A stretch of DNA of 64,000 nt, from the NCBI RefSeq assembly GCF_007655135.1, contig NC_045129.1:39433122-39497121 (forward strand), written 5' to 3'. A program made the translations under genes and the position numbers. Under the pieces are notes generated by a model. That model was not told where the DNA came from. It worked only from the letters and a program-made list of their open reading frames with translations, and made no database searches. Source of the stretch: Punica granatum. Lineage: Eukaryota > Streptophyta > Magnoliopsida > Myrtales > Lythraceae. Shown one piece after another: positions 12,901 through 24,007 of the stretch (within the stretch, counting starts at the first letter, position 1; each line of letters opens with the position of its first letter).

Positions 12901-13554
12901 TAGATCAGTTCCTAGTTGTCGCGTCGTGGACCTCTCTCTGTATTGACATCAATACCATAGAGCACCCAGTGGCACGCCAAGGTATCTTGTGGTCTAACAC
13001 GGAAATTTAATAATTGACCTCTAACTTATATTTGATAAAATTAATACATAATTTTATTTTTTGGGTGAATTTATATTAATTTTATTTTAAATCTTATATT
13101 ATATTTTCCACCCTTTTGAGATACAAAATTATTAATCAAGTTATTATTTTATGATAATTTTTTCAATGCGATTCTATTACGTTAATCATTCTCGACGAAA
13201 AAATAAAATACTCTTCTTCATTTTGCTCCTTGCATCAACTAAAAGAATAAGAGGAAAGATTATTAGGAAACCCACAGGGGAAAAAAAAATGAAGCTAGAA
13301 CTCTTCGTTGCTTAAAATGTGGCATCAACTCATTGATAAGTCCACGTTTATATATATATATATATTTGAAAAATTTCCCCATATTATTTTTCTTTTTCAT
13401 ATAAGTCCAAACTCTATCAAAATCCAAAAGAATCTACGTTATAATTTTGAGTCTTCGAGAAGAAGCCGCTCAACTCGACTCGATCGCATATAGCGGAGGC
13501 GACATGGAAGAAGCATGAGAATAGCCCGAGCCGACGAACAAGCCCGAGTCAGAG
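9995..13554. other. Intergenic DNA between MAPKKK and RanBP1
   Basis: About 3.5 kb with no supportable gene. It includes the probable 3' flank of the kinase, a short (TTCC)n tract near 10247-10264, a (CCCAT)n stretch near 11322-11340, a poly(A) run near 11941-11958 and an (AT)n tract near 13350-13366. The open frames here are short, have no domains, and look like chance reading. Confidence 0.5.
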
Positions 13555-13685
13555 TGGGCCGAAAGGTTTCAATATCATGCGGATTGTTCGGTGGGCGGTT
13601 GGGCCTGAAGACAAAGCGTGAGGTCCATGGGCCTGAAAGCCCATGACATTGTTTGGCGGGCTCATGAGGTCCATGGGCTTGGGCC
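13555..13685 (+). promoter_or_regulatory. Cluster of site II (TGGGCY) motifs upstream of RanBP1
   Basis: Within 131 bp there are six TGGGCC/TGGGCT motifs: 13555-13560, 13600-13605, 13628-13633, 13638-13643 (reverse orientation), 13674-13679 and 13680-13685. They lie about 190-320 bp before the RanBP1 start codon. The segment GAGGTCCATGGGC occurs twice (about 13620 and 13666), so part of the cluster arose by local duplication. Site II elements are bound by TCP factors and are common in promoters of plant genes for growth, ribosomes and cell cycle, which suits a Ran-cycle gene. The motif matches are seen; their function here is inferred. Confidence 0.6.
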
Positions 13686-13871
13686 TTAACTATCCCCGTG
13701 TCCCAAAATCCCCCGAGAGTAATTGTATATAACCCCTCGTGAGTCGTGACCAATTCCCCAAGCTAAAGAGTCGGCTGCTGTTGTCCTTCTCCATCTCTTG
13801 CTCTCAGTTTGTCTTCCCCTCAGTCGCAGCAGCATCCCTACTCCCATTTCTCCTTAGCCCTAGACCTGTAA

Positions 13872-16206
13872 ATGGCGTCGTCCGAGCCCGAGAAGGAGCA
13901 CAGGGAAGATGAGGAAGCTCCCGCCGGAGAAGACGAGGACACCGGAGCTCAGGTCGCTCCTATTGTCAAGCTGGAGGAGGTTGCCGTCACCACCGGCGAG
14001 GAAGACGAAGATGTTATACTCGATCTGTATGTATACCCACCCATATCCTTTTCTGTCAATGGATTTCTGTTTTCTTTGCCACCGATCGTGCTAGAACCTT
14101 CATCTTAGTTGGGTTTCCTCCTTATTTACTCATATATATATATATATATATGCGGTGGGTGTTTCTTCAGGAAGGCGAAGCTATATCGATTTGATAAAGA
14201 TGGAAATCAATGGAAAGAGAGAGGTGCTGGCTCCGTGAAGTTTTTGAAGCACAGGGAATCGAAGAAAGTTAGGCTCGTCATGAGGCAGTCCAAGACCCTG
14301 AAAATCTGTGCTAATCATTCGAGTCAGTCTCTTAATACTGCTGATCAATCGACTTACTTTTTTTGCATTGGTTTGATTGTTGAGTTGCTTAACTTTATTT
14401 GCTTGCGATTTTCAGTTTTACCTACTATGACTGTTCAAGAACACGCTGGGAACGAGAAATCCTGCGTATGGCATGCGAGGGACTTTGCTGACGGGGAACT
14501 GAAGGATGAGCTCTTCTGCATCAGATTTGGATCAATTGAAAGTGAGTGCTCTTCATTTTCTAATTCTTTGCCCTTTTGATATACTACTGTTTATATTACC
14601 ATCATCTTTGCAATGGTGGAAATTCTTTTTTCTTTTTGGGTCATTTATAGAATTTTTAGGAGTTTTTGGTGCGGTACATTCTGTTCTCGGTGCTAAAAAC
14701 TGTCGACCCTTGTCTTGATATGCAGCTTTGAATTTGGTAATTGTGTTGTGCCTCATGATAAAGCCATGCTGGGGGGAACACATGATCTTCTCTATCATTC
14801 ATTAGGACTTTTGACATTGTACCACAACCCTTTCCTTTGTAAATTATGTGGCATTCTTGTTTGGAGCTGACTAACTCCCGCAGAATGTAAGATTGCGATA
14901 AACATTGCTTCTGTCGTCTAGAAACTGTTGCTGCCACTGCAAATTGTTGTCTTTGATTAGCGGTGTTCATGGTACTTTGATGTTTCTAGCTTGATTTCCC
15001 GCTTTACTCCATGAAAAATGCTACAGTTCCATGGTTGGATTTGACTAGTTCATTCTTTATGTTCTATACTACTTGGCTCGAAATTTTCATGGGGTCAGTG
15101 CGAGGGGTATATTATGCATATGGCGTTCAGTTACCTACCGACTTGGTTGGAGGTTCTGTGATCTGGTCATGGCTGAGAGGCCTTGATTGCCTGCTGCTGT
15201 CTTGGTGGGCCTGTTCTAGGGATAGTCTCTGCCTCTGGACATTAACAAAGATTTCAGCCTACTTGAGAGTCAAGTCGGGCATTGATAAATCCTATAGCAC
15301 GCCCTGCTTGACAGTTTGGGTGAGCACGGGGTGAGAATTAAATTGGTAGGGTTTGGCAATGACTTACTGAAGAGTATTACTGGTAAAATTTTGCATTGGT
15401 GATATTTATAGTGTATATGTTGTGTATAAGTGACTTGATAGCTTCTCCCTTTGTTCTAATCTTCCACGGAAAGCGATAATTCTAGTGTCAGTTAAGCCAC
15501 AAACTGTGTAAGAGGGAATATCTATAGTAATGAGAGGGAGAACTTCTATTTGCTTCTGTTGGAAAGGAGTGCCATTAAATTGAAAGAGTTTTGCCGGTTG
15601 CTGTGTAATTTCATACCTTGAGATGATACTTTTGTTGTTTATGCTTGATTGTTACAGTGTTGCATTTAGGTAGATCTTTGTGCTTTAGAGAGGAGAAAGA
15701 AAGGCATATCAAACATTTTGTCTTGAGGAGTTTCACCCTGCTGCACTTGATAGAAATACATATAGGCAGTGATGTGATTGGCATTTGTTGGCTGCTTATT
15801 TGATCATAGAATCCAGAACATACTGTCTTAGGTCATAGTTACCTCATCCCGACCTTGGAATGCTGTGTCATGTTTGTTCCTTATTGATTGGATCTGGACT
15901 CATAATTGCTTATTTGTTGGTCTTGGCCATGACTCCTGATGTCATTGACTTTTGCTGGTTATGTCAGATTGCAAGAGCTTCATGGAAATATTCCAAGAGA
16001 TTGCTGAGTCCCTGCAGACAAAAGAGGAGAACAAAGATGCGACTGCTGCTGCTGGACTTCTGGAGAAATTAGCTGTTGAGGAGAAGAAAACTGAGGATAA
16101 AGCAGGAGAAGACAAGGCCGCTGCATCGAAAGCAGATGAGGAGAAAAGGCCTGAACCAGAGAAAGCCGATGCAGGGAAGGATACCGAGGCTGGTACTTCG
16201 GCATAA
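13872..16206 (+). CDS. RANBP1: Ran-binding protein 1 (RanBP1 homolog)
   Basis: Four exons: 13872-14026, 14171-14322, 14416-14541 and 15968-16206. All introns are GT-AG (donors GTATGT, GTCAGT and GTGAGT; the third acceptor is TCAG), and the joined frame is 672 nt, 223 residues, near the usual plant length of about 220. Exon 1 encodes an acidic leader. The Ran-binding (PH-like) domain begins at the exon 1/2 junction with DLKAKLYRFDKDGNQWKERG, continues through KFLKHRESKKVRLVMR and LPTMTVQEH, and ends with FGSIENCKSFMEIFQEIAES. The tail is rich in Lys, Glu and Ala. RanBP1 binds Ran-GTP in the cytoplasm and cooperates with RanGAP to release it from transport receptors. Reading frame and splice sites are intact, so it is probably functional. 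Site II motifs lie upstream. Confidence 0.95.
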
Positions 16207-17127
16207 GAGAGAAAAGAGGATTTCATTTTGCCTTTGATACCTGAGCAAAAGATGAGGGTGTTGGAGATTGGCGTCCCTTCATTTGCTGGGTCTGAGTGTC
16301 CTATCTATCACATGGAATGGAGCTGTGCGGTTAGGCGGGTAGGTCCAATTCCTTGAGTCTCTGGGTCAGTCTAGGGGGTCGAACTATAAGAGTCAAAAGT
16401 CTGTGTGTGTGTGTGGTTTGGGGATGGGGGGCTGGCTTTTTCTCCAGTCTGGCTATGTCAAGATTTTTCCTTGGGGTCTTTGTTTAATTATTATATTGTT
16501 ATTATTATTGTTGTTGCTATTGGTTTTATGAATGCGATATGATATCATGAAGCAATGGATGATGATGAGTAAAATTTCATGAGTTGGGCTGGGAATGGGA
16601 GTTCTTGACCTGATTTATATAGAACACAAACTCCCCTGGGCTGGGCTGGGCTGGGCTGGTGATTGAATTTCGGTTTGGGTTTCTGTCCGTACACTTTTTT
16701 CTCTGATAAGAGAGTGAGTTGGCAGGCGCAGGTCTTTTATTTAAAAATCGTTTTGTTTTGTTTCCCTGGTGATTGTGGATTTGCCCTTTGAAGCAAAGCT
16801 ACCCCATCCAGTCCAATATTTGTACATAAAAAGATGAGATAATTCTTTCTTTGCGAAGATAATTCAGGGAAAAAAAAGAAAAAAAAAAGAAGGAAGAGAT
16901 GAGATAAATCATGGAAATTGATACGTCACGTGTAATATATGCGTAGGATGGGTGGTGGGCGCCATTTTAGGCTTGGCCCAACCAGTCCAATCCAAAGTAT
17001 TCATGAACTGATCAGGGAATGCCCAGGCAGAGGACAAGGCTGTTGTGAAATTGACGTTGAGTAACTTACATGTCATGAAGTCTTCCAATGATAAATTGAT
17101 CGAATGTTACGGCGGTTAGATTTTTCG
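16207..17127. other. RanBP1 3' flank and intergenic DNA
   Basis: The first part is the likely 3' UTR, with a (GT)n tract near 16402-16415 and T-rich sequence near 16480-16530. A short GGGCT tandem repeat lies near 16638-16659. Beyond that I see no gene. Confidence 0.5.
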
Positions 17128-17428
17128 CAATTTGATTTTAAAATTTTAACTTTAATAATTCTACTTATTACACAACAAAAGTTAACAATATAATTATTAC
17201 TTTATTTTATTTTATTTTTCTTTAATTTTTTTAACAATTCAATTTAATTTTTAATAATAAATTCTCACAACTATTTATTACTTTTTTCATAATTTAACAA
17301 TACAATCATTACTTTTTTTCAACTATTCATTAATTTTTCACATTTTTTCTTATAATTCAACATCACAATCATTACAAACCAATCAAAATCAAAATTCAAC
17401 TCAACTCAACTCTAAAATCATACACATT
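17128..17428 (+). mobile_element. AT-rich MITE, family A, copy at 17.1 kb
   Basis: The interior order (CACAACAAAAGTTAACAATA, then ATTATTAC, CTTTAATTTTTTTAAC, TTAATTTTTAATA, and CAATCATTAC) recurs at 18304-18624, 19454-19746 and 46278-46595, and in reverse at 17434-17777. The best-delimited copy (46278-46595) is flanked by TAA on both sides. The exact ends of this copy are approximate. Confidence 0.7.
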
Positions 17429-17433
17429 ATTAA

Positions 17434-17777
17434 GGTCCTTTTAGCAATAGAGTTAACTTTTAAAATTTAACTCAATTTCTATCAAAATAGGTAAAAGGCA
17501 GTTAAGTATGTTGGTGAAAATATATATATATATATATATTTAAGTGGGATTGTAATAATTAGGTTGATAAATAAGATAAAAAAGTAATAATTGTGTTGAA
17601 TTGTGAAAAAAGTAATGAATAATTGAAGGAATTTAATATTAAAAAATTGAACTGAATAATAGTTAAGATAAAAATATTGACGAAAAAGGAAAAAAATGTA
17701 ATAATTATGTTGTTGAATTGAAAAAAAAAAAAGTAAAGTGAAGTGCAAAATATTTTTACTCCAAAACTAAACGGACC
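17434..17777 (-). mobile_element. AT-rich MITE, family A, inverted copy
   Basis: This is the reverse complement of the family A interior: GTAATAATTGTGTTGAATTG, GTAATGAATAATTGAAGG and AATTTAATATTAAAAAATTG match the opposite strand of the copy just to its left. The ends GGTCC and GGACC are inverted. An (AT)n microsatellite at about 17521-17540 has expanded inside it. TAA precedes it at 17431-17433. With the left neighbour it forms an inverted pair. Confidence 0.7.
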
Positions 17778-17917
17778 ACTATGAAATTAATTAAAGCACC
17801 TACGCTTCTGTTTGTGTCTTGGCAAATGAAATGAAATCTCCTCTTTAATAAGATATGAAACGTGAGAGATCGTTGATCTAGTTAAGGACATATTATCAGA
17901 CAAATAGTGGTGCTTGG

Positions 17918-18070
17918 TTTTTTTTTTTTCGATGTGTACCCTGTTATTCAGAATCCAATGGGATCTGACTAATCCAGTCGGGAGATCGAGCATTAAAAGT
18001 TATTCTCTCTCCCAACAAGTTCGAACCCTCCTTACGGGGTTGAGCTGCTTACCACTCAACCAACACTTTT
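17918..18070 (-). mobile_element. tRNA-derived SINE, family 1, minus copy
   Basis: Read on the minus strand it starts with an A-box-like GAGTGGTAAGC, has a B box GGTTCGAAC and ends in a poly(A) tract (the T-run at about 17918-17929 on +). A second copy on + at 23457-23632 shares the head, the segment AATGCTCGATCTCC and the GACTGGATTAGTCAGA block. The internal pol III boxes and the A-tail identify a SINE. Confidence 0.75.
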
Positions 18071-18303
18071 ATTGGTTGGTTTTTGGTATTTTTACATTAT
18101 CTAAACAAGACTTGAGTTGACCCCTTTAAAATCCACTTTTTTTTAAAAAAATAAATAAATTTACAAATGAATCCCTTCTCTTCTCTTTTTGGTCTATCGT
18201 TGCCATTTTGAAACTGAATGTCCTATGCCCTCAACTGGTACTTGACGGAATTTAGGAGGCCATATGAACTGAAATTTTAATTGGGGCTCATGAAAATTGA
18301 TAA

Positions 18304-18624
18304 CCTTTGTTTAATTTTACAACTTATTTTTAACTATACTCCACTTAACTCAACTTATTTTCAATTTAACACAATTATTTCTTTTTCATTTTTCTTTAAT
18401 TTTTTTAACCATTCAATTTAATTTTTAATACTAAATTCTCTCAACTATTCAATACTTTTTCAACAATTCAACAACACAATCATTACTTTTTTTAAATTAT
18501 TCATTACTTTTTCATACTTTTTTTTTTCACAATTCAATAATATAATCATTACAACCTAATTAATTTATATATATTTAAAGCTAAAATAGAATTAAGTTTA
18601 ACTCAACTCAAATGCCAAACAAAG
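18304..18624 (+). mobile_element. AT-rich MITE, family A, copy at 18.3 kb
   Basis: The left end CCTTTGTTTAATTTTAC and the right end TGCCAAACAAAG are imperfect inverted repeats, and TAA lies at 18301-18303. The interior matches the other family A copies. Its right end is included in the 157-bp tandem unit that follows. Confidence 0.7.
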
Positions 18625-19006
18625 CATCGCAGCTTTGTTTTGATTTCCTCTGGATAGGATAGGATCGGCTTCGAGTGCTGTGTGTGATAATCAACAATAC
18701 AATCATTACAACTCAATTAATTTATATATATTTAAAACTAAAATAGAGTTGAGTTTAACTCAATTCAAATGCCAAACAAAGCATCGCAACTTTGTTTTGA
18801 TTTCCTTTGGATAGGATAAGATAGGCTTCGAGTGCAGTGTGTGATAATCAACAATACAATCATTACAATCCAATTAATTTATATATATTTAAAGTTAAAA
18901 TAGAGTTGAGTTAAACTCAACTCAAATGCCAAACAATGCGTCGCAGCTTTGTTTTGATTTCCTTTGGATAGGATATGATACGCTTCGAGTGTAGTGTGTG
19001 ATAATG
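18544..19006. repeat. Tandem triplication, 157-bp unit
   Basis: The marker AATCATTAC recurs at 18544, 18701 and 18858, exactly 157 bp apart. Each unit runs from the right end of the family A MITE (AATTAATTTATATATATTTAAA) through CCAAACAAAGCATCGCA and TTTTGATTTCCT to GAGTGxxGTGTGTGATAAT, where x varies between units. So each unit is MITE end plus flank, which dates the amplification after the MITE insertion. The array stops just before the first recognisable exon of the potassium-transporter pseudogene. Confidence 0.85.
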
Positions 19007-19024
19007 ATTTTCTTCCGTTATATC

Positions 19025-22000
19025 AGAATGTGAATGTGAAGAGGGTGTCCTGTCCTCTGTTACTGTCCTTTCATGGGCTTACCAATGCCTTGGAGTGGTA
19101 TATGAAGATATCAGCACCTCCCCTCTCTATGTTTACAAGACCACCTTCTCTGGGAAGCTGAGCCTCCACGAGAATGATGAGGAGATTTTTGGGGTTCTCT
19201 CATTTATTTTCTGGACATTGACTCTCACTGCTCTCTTCAAATACGTTTTCATCGTAATGTCTGCTGATGACAATGGAGAAGGTGTGCCCCTTTACTCCCA
19301 TTCTAATGCTTTGATTCATTGCTGTTCACCAGTTTAGTGATTAAGGCCTCATTTGGGAAAGTCGTCATTGGAGCTTTTGCTGTTGGCGGTAGTTATAGTT
19401 TGTTTTTGGCGCTGCAGATTCTCGTATGAGTTTCAGTATATGCATACTTCCATTTGTTTGGTTTCACAACTTATTTTTAACTCTATTTCACTTAACTTCA
19501 CTTATTTTCTATTCAACAACACAATTATTACTTTTCCATTTTTCTTCAATTATTTTAACCATTCAATTCAATTTTTAATACTAAATTCTTTCAACTATTC
19601 ATTACTTTTTCCATAATTCAACAACACTATCATTACTTTCTCTCAACTATTCATTATTTTTTTTCATTTTTTTCTTATAATTCAACCACACAATCATTAC
19701 AACCCAATTAATTTATATATATTCAAAGTTAAAATAGAGTTGAACATTCACCAATTCGAGATACCTGCAAACTGTAGATTATTTTCACCTCTATAATTGA
19801 AATATCTTGATTTCATGTACTTATTATTTGAAGATGATTTGGTTCGTCTAGGAGTAAATAATCGATGAAATTGAGAATTACTTATGATGCAGGTGGAACA
19901 TTTGCATTATACTCCCTTCTCTGCAGGCATGCTAGGCTGAGCATTCTACCCAACCAACAAGATGCAGATGAGAAGCTTTCATCCTATGCCAGAGAAGAAT
20001 CGACTGATTCACTCATAGCTCTGCTCTGAAGTCTTATATTGAGAGGCACCCTAAGTTTCAAACGGCGCTCTTGATCTTTGTTCTTGTTGGTACTTGTATG
20101 GCAATTGGGGACGGTGTTCTGACACCTGCAATATCAGGTATTTAATCCTGTGCTTCCCCTCAACCTATCTTTCCTTCTCTTCTTCTCTCCTTATGGTGTG
20201 CAAATAATATGGTCCTGTACGAGACATAATTTCGACTTATTTAACGTGGGTCTTGCATGTCTTGTCTCACTTGCAGTTCTCTCAGCAGTTTCAGGAGTCG
20301 AACTCAAGATACCAGAACTTCATAATAGTAAGTGATTCCTGAAACAAGAACCTACTTCTCTACTATTTGCCTAAATCGTCATTTCCCTTCTCTTTTTTCG
20401 GATTATGTTGTGATGATCTCGTGTGTCACCTTGGTGGGACTCTTCTCCCTTCAACATCATGGTGGCTCCTCTGCATATGTGGAATCGGCGTCTACAATAC
20501 TTTTCGATGGAATCGACAGATTTTCCATGCGCTTTCTCCAGTTTACATGTTGAAGTTCCTCCGTAGGACTGGCACTGAAGGGTGGGTCTCACTTGGAGGG
20601 GTGGTCCTTTCTATTACAGGTACCAAAATTCGCCTTATAGTTGTAAGTATATCATTTTTCACGTTGCTGGTTAACGGAGCCAGTGGAAAATAGTTTCATT
20701 TGGACTGCTCTCTCAGGAGTGGAGACTATGTTTGCCGATATGGGCCATTTCTCTCCTCTCTCGATTAAGGTGATTTAGTTTGTGGTTTTGCATTACTTTT
20801 CTCGGTCTGGTAATTCATGGCATGATCATAATCTTAATGTTCGGAGTTTATCTCAGTTAGCATTCACGTTCCTCATGTATCCTCATTGATTCTCACATAC
20901 ATGGGGGAGGCGGCATTTCTCTCTAAGCATCACGAAGATATTCAGAGGAGCTTTTATAAAGCCATACCAGGCAAGTATTAACTGATAAATATACCACTGT
21001 ACCTTCAGCTTAACTTTTTTTTCCCCTTCTAAACACCAGCTTAACATTTTAGATTAGCTACCATTAGTCTCTTCACATGGTATCTGACTGAGTTCGTTGA
21101 AAACGCATTCCATGCTTTCACTTGCAAACATCAATTTTTGATTAGTTACCATTGGTCCTTCAGTTTGGTTTTATTAGGATGAGTTGTCTATAAGACTTCT
21201 GATAGTAAGAAGACGGTGCTTCAGCTAATGACAATCATTTTCTCAATATCAGAGCCTGTATTCTGGCCAGTTTTTGTTGTGGGGAGTCAGGCTGTGATTT
21301 CGGCAACATTCTCCATCATAAGCCAGTGCTGTGCATTGAACTGTTTCCCCCCGTCCACGAAGATATATGGGCAGATTTACATTGTCGAGATCAACTGGAT
21401 GCTAATGGGCCTTTGTCTTGCTGTGACCATTGGCTTGAGAGACACAAACATGATTGCCCACGCATATTGTAAGGAAACAGGTCAAAGCTAAAACAGGAAA
21501 AAAAGCTACGAATGTCCTTTGGAAGCAAATTTATTTATTTTCTGTTTCTTTTGATTTTCGGAAAAGTGGCTTCTGTTTGCTCCAATTATGAAAGGAAAAT
21601 CTAAAGATTTCACTATTGGCTACCGACTTTAATGTCCTTGCTCGATTTGTAGGACTAGCAGTCACGACCGTCATGTTTGTGATGACTTGCTTAATGGCAA
21701 TGTTGATCTTAGTTGTGTGGAAGCAGAAACTGATCATTGCAATCGCTTTCATTGCGATCTCCGGCTCAATTGAGCTTCTGTACATCTCATCATGCACGCT
21801 CAAAGTCCCAGAAGGTGGGTGGGTCCCCCTCGAGCTCTCCCTCCACTTTGTGGCCGTGATGTTCGTGTGGAACTATGGGACAATGAAGAAGCATGAGTTT
21901 GATGTGGAGAACAAGGTCTCCCTCGACAGGATCGTCTCCCTGGGCACGAGCCTGGGGATGGTGCGGGTGCCGGGAATTGAGCTGGCGTACACAAATCTCG

Positions 22001-22517
22001 GGACAGGGGTCCCAGCTGTGTTCGGGCACTTTGTCACGAATTTGCCTGCATTTCACGAGGTGCTGGTTTTCGTCTGCGTGAAGTCTGTACAGGTCCCCTA
22101 TGTCAGCGAGGAGGAATGGTTGCTGATTAGTCTCGTGGGGCCGAAAGAGTGTGGGATGTTTCGGTGTATTGTGAGGTACGGTTACAAGATTTTGCAGCAG
22201 GAGAACTATAGCTTTGAGAATCGGTTGGTCTCCGAAATAGTACAGTTTGTGGAAACTGAAGTAGAAGAAGTAGAAGAGAGCACTTATGAACATGCAGCAC
22301 CGTCATCTGGGTCGGTTCTCAAGGATGAGTCGGTCCAGATACTGAAGGCGAAGCAGTCGGGGGTCGCTTATATCCTGGGAAATCGTCTTCTGTCATCAAG
22401 AAACTGGCGATCAATGTGGTCTATGCATTCCTGAGCAAGAACTGCAGGGAGGCCGATGTGGTTCTGAACGTGGCCCATATGTCCCTGCTTGAAGTCGGGA
22501 TGATTTACTGTGTCTAG
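19025..22517 (+). pseudogene. KUP/HAK/KT potassium transporter, decayed
   Basis: Homology to plant KUP/HAK K+ transporters runs in order across the locus: [21 protein letters not shown] (exon to 19281), [21 protein letters not shown] (from 19893), [33 protein letters not shown] (20277-20327), [77 protein letters not shown], and the long last exon from 21653 to a TAG at 22515-22517. Lesions: frameshift near 20025; an acceptor reading CGG where CAG is expected near 20400; deletion plus frameshift near 20460; one-base deletion near 20888; in-frame loss near 21280; loss near 21350; the last base of an exon at 21468 is T where G is expected, giving a stop across the junction; frameshift near 22380. 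The N-terminus before AYQCLG is not recognisable. Intact relatives are plasma-membrane K+ uptake carriers; this one is not expected to make a full protein. Confidence 0.88.
19454..19746 (+). mobile_element. AT-rich MITE, family A, inside KUP pseudogene intron
   Basis: Begins near CATTTGTTTGGTTTCACAAC and matches the 18.3-kb copy through TTCAATTATTTTAACC, AATTTTTAATACTAAATTC and CAACTATTCATTAC to AAAATAGAGTTGAAC. The right terminus is shorter than in the 18.3-kb copy. It lies between the donor at 19282 and the acceptor before 19893. Confidence 0.7.
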
Positions 22518-22914
22518 CTCCCTACAATAGCTCACTTTGTCAAAGCACCGATGGGATGTTGTGGATGGCGTTGACGTATATGATAATAACACTAAAAAAA
22601 GTCTGTCATGATCCGCGGAAGCGGGAGAGGGATGAGTAGTTGGATAGGTCTTTCACAGAAACAATTTAACACCAAAACCAGAGCTTTGTACATTCTTGTG
22701 ACGGAGAAAAAAGGAAGTTCGTGCACATTCTGTATCTATTCTGTATCTTTTGAGAAACATGGCCTCCATATTCCAATTCCACTCCTTCATACATTAAATG
22801 CATATGAATAGCCCATCCGTTCGACAAATATCAAACGGGCTCATGTTATGGGCCACCAGCTGGTTGGATTGAGTGGACCTTTGGGACCCACGGATAAAGT
22901 AAAAGAAAAAAGGG
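22518..22914. other. Intergenic, pseudogene 3' flank
   Basis: No gene. The A-rich stretch at about 22901-22911 lies just 3' of the minus-strand tRNA and would be read as a run of U, a plausible pol III terminator. Confidence 0.45.
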
Positions 22915-22988
22915 TGGTCCCGGCGGGGCTCGAACCCGCGACCTTCGGCTCATAAGACCAACGCTCTAACCAACTGAGCTACGGGACC
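22915..22988 (-). tRNA. tRNA, anticodon read as UAU (Ile)
   Basis: On the minus strand a 74-nt cloverleaf folds: acceptor stem GGTCCCG/CGGGACC with discriminator A, A box TAGCTCAGTTGG, B box GGTTCGAGCCC, T stem GCGGG/CCCGC, five-base variable loop AGGTC. The anticodon stem TTGGT/GCCGA (two G-U pairs) encloses loop CTTATGA, placing TAT at positions 34-36, hence isoleucine AUA decoding. There is no intron and CCA is not encoded, as in plant nuclear tRNAs. The A-rich run at 22906-22911 on + gives a U-run terminator. The tRNA call is strong. The anticodon identity rests on the stem assignment. Confidence 0.9.
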
Positions 22989-23456
22989 GCCCATTTGCCC
23001 AACCTTATCTTTTGGTGATATCTTTCTGAAGTCGAGCCGAATTTCAATCCAACCGAGAGAAGGCGAGAATCATTCTTCATGAAATTTAGCCACCCTCTCT
23101 CAATCTTCTTATTTTAGTTTTACACAAAATTAAAATCAAGTGCGAATCAAGGGGAGGTGAGGTATGAGATCGAGTCCCAATACCTCCCAAGTGAAATACA
23201 TTTGATCACACAAGTAATGATTGATTAAGTTGATCCAATGGCTATAACAGTACAGGCAAAATGGTGTGTGTCACTTGTACAAGCAACTAGACAAGTTTAC
23301 CTATCTAGCTTAGCTTCAGTATATTGTGCCCAGCTGTCTATCTCGACTACCTTCATCCATATCAAAATGCTCGACTGAAAGGCCATTAATGCACGATTTG
23401 TCTAATCAGATGAAAAAGTGAGTGAAAGTGCTTTGCAGAGTCGGAGTTGCATAATA
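22989..23456. other. Intergenic, no gene seen
   Basis: Unique-looking sequence between the tRNA and a SINE, with no open frame of interest. It contains the upstream flank of the tRNA. Confidence 0.45.
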
Positions 23457-23632
23457 AAGTGTTGACTGAGTGGTAAGCAGCTTAATCCTGTAAGGAGGAG
23501 AACACAAGTTCGAATTCCGAGAAGCGCACTTGTTGAGAGATAGAATAACCTTTAATGCTCGATCTCCTGACTGGATTAGTCAGACTCTATTAGACTTTTG
23601 AATATCAGGGTACGCATCAAAAAAAAAAAAAA
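23457..23632 (+). mobile_element. tRNA-derived SINE, family 1, plus copy
   Basis: Starts AAAGTGTTGACTGAGTGG, with an A-box-like TGAGTGGTAAGC and a B-box-like AGTTCGAATTCC, then the GACTGGATTAGTCAGACTC block, and ends in a poly(A) run at about 23619-23632. It matches the minus copy at 17918-18070 along its length. Confidence 0.8.
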
Positions 23633-24007
23633 GCACAGAAGAAGACGGTGGTCCTAAAAAGCTATCACAAATGGAAACTAAAAAGCAACGCTTATAAAGG
23701 AACTCAACTCAACTAATGGCAATGGAAGAAGACAAGGCAACTTTTCTTCCCACATCTTTTATATCATGCTATTGCTATGCCACGCTACGCCCATTGATCG
23801 ACACCAGTTTCACATATTCTGGTCGTTGCGTAAAATTCTTTCCTATACTTTTTTTATCTTCAGGCTTTACGGCAGTAGCATAAACAGCAGTCTTGAAGAT
23901 GATAATTTCTACGTTGAACGCCCCTAACCGGAGCCAGAATTTACAGGATTAAGATGTTCATTTTCAAGTAAGCTACGCTAGCACAAACTCAAGATTAGGA
24001 TCTTCTT

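Noticed and set aside
21790..22293. 167-codon minus-strand frame over the KUP last exon
   Set aside because: It is antisense to a strongly KUP-like exon and has no homology of its own.
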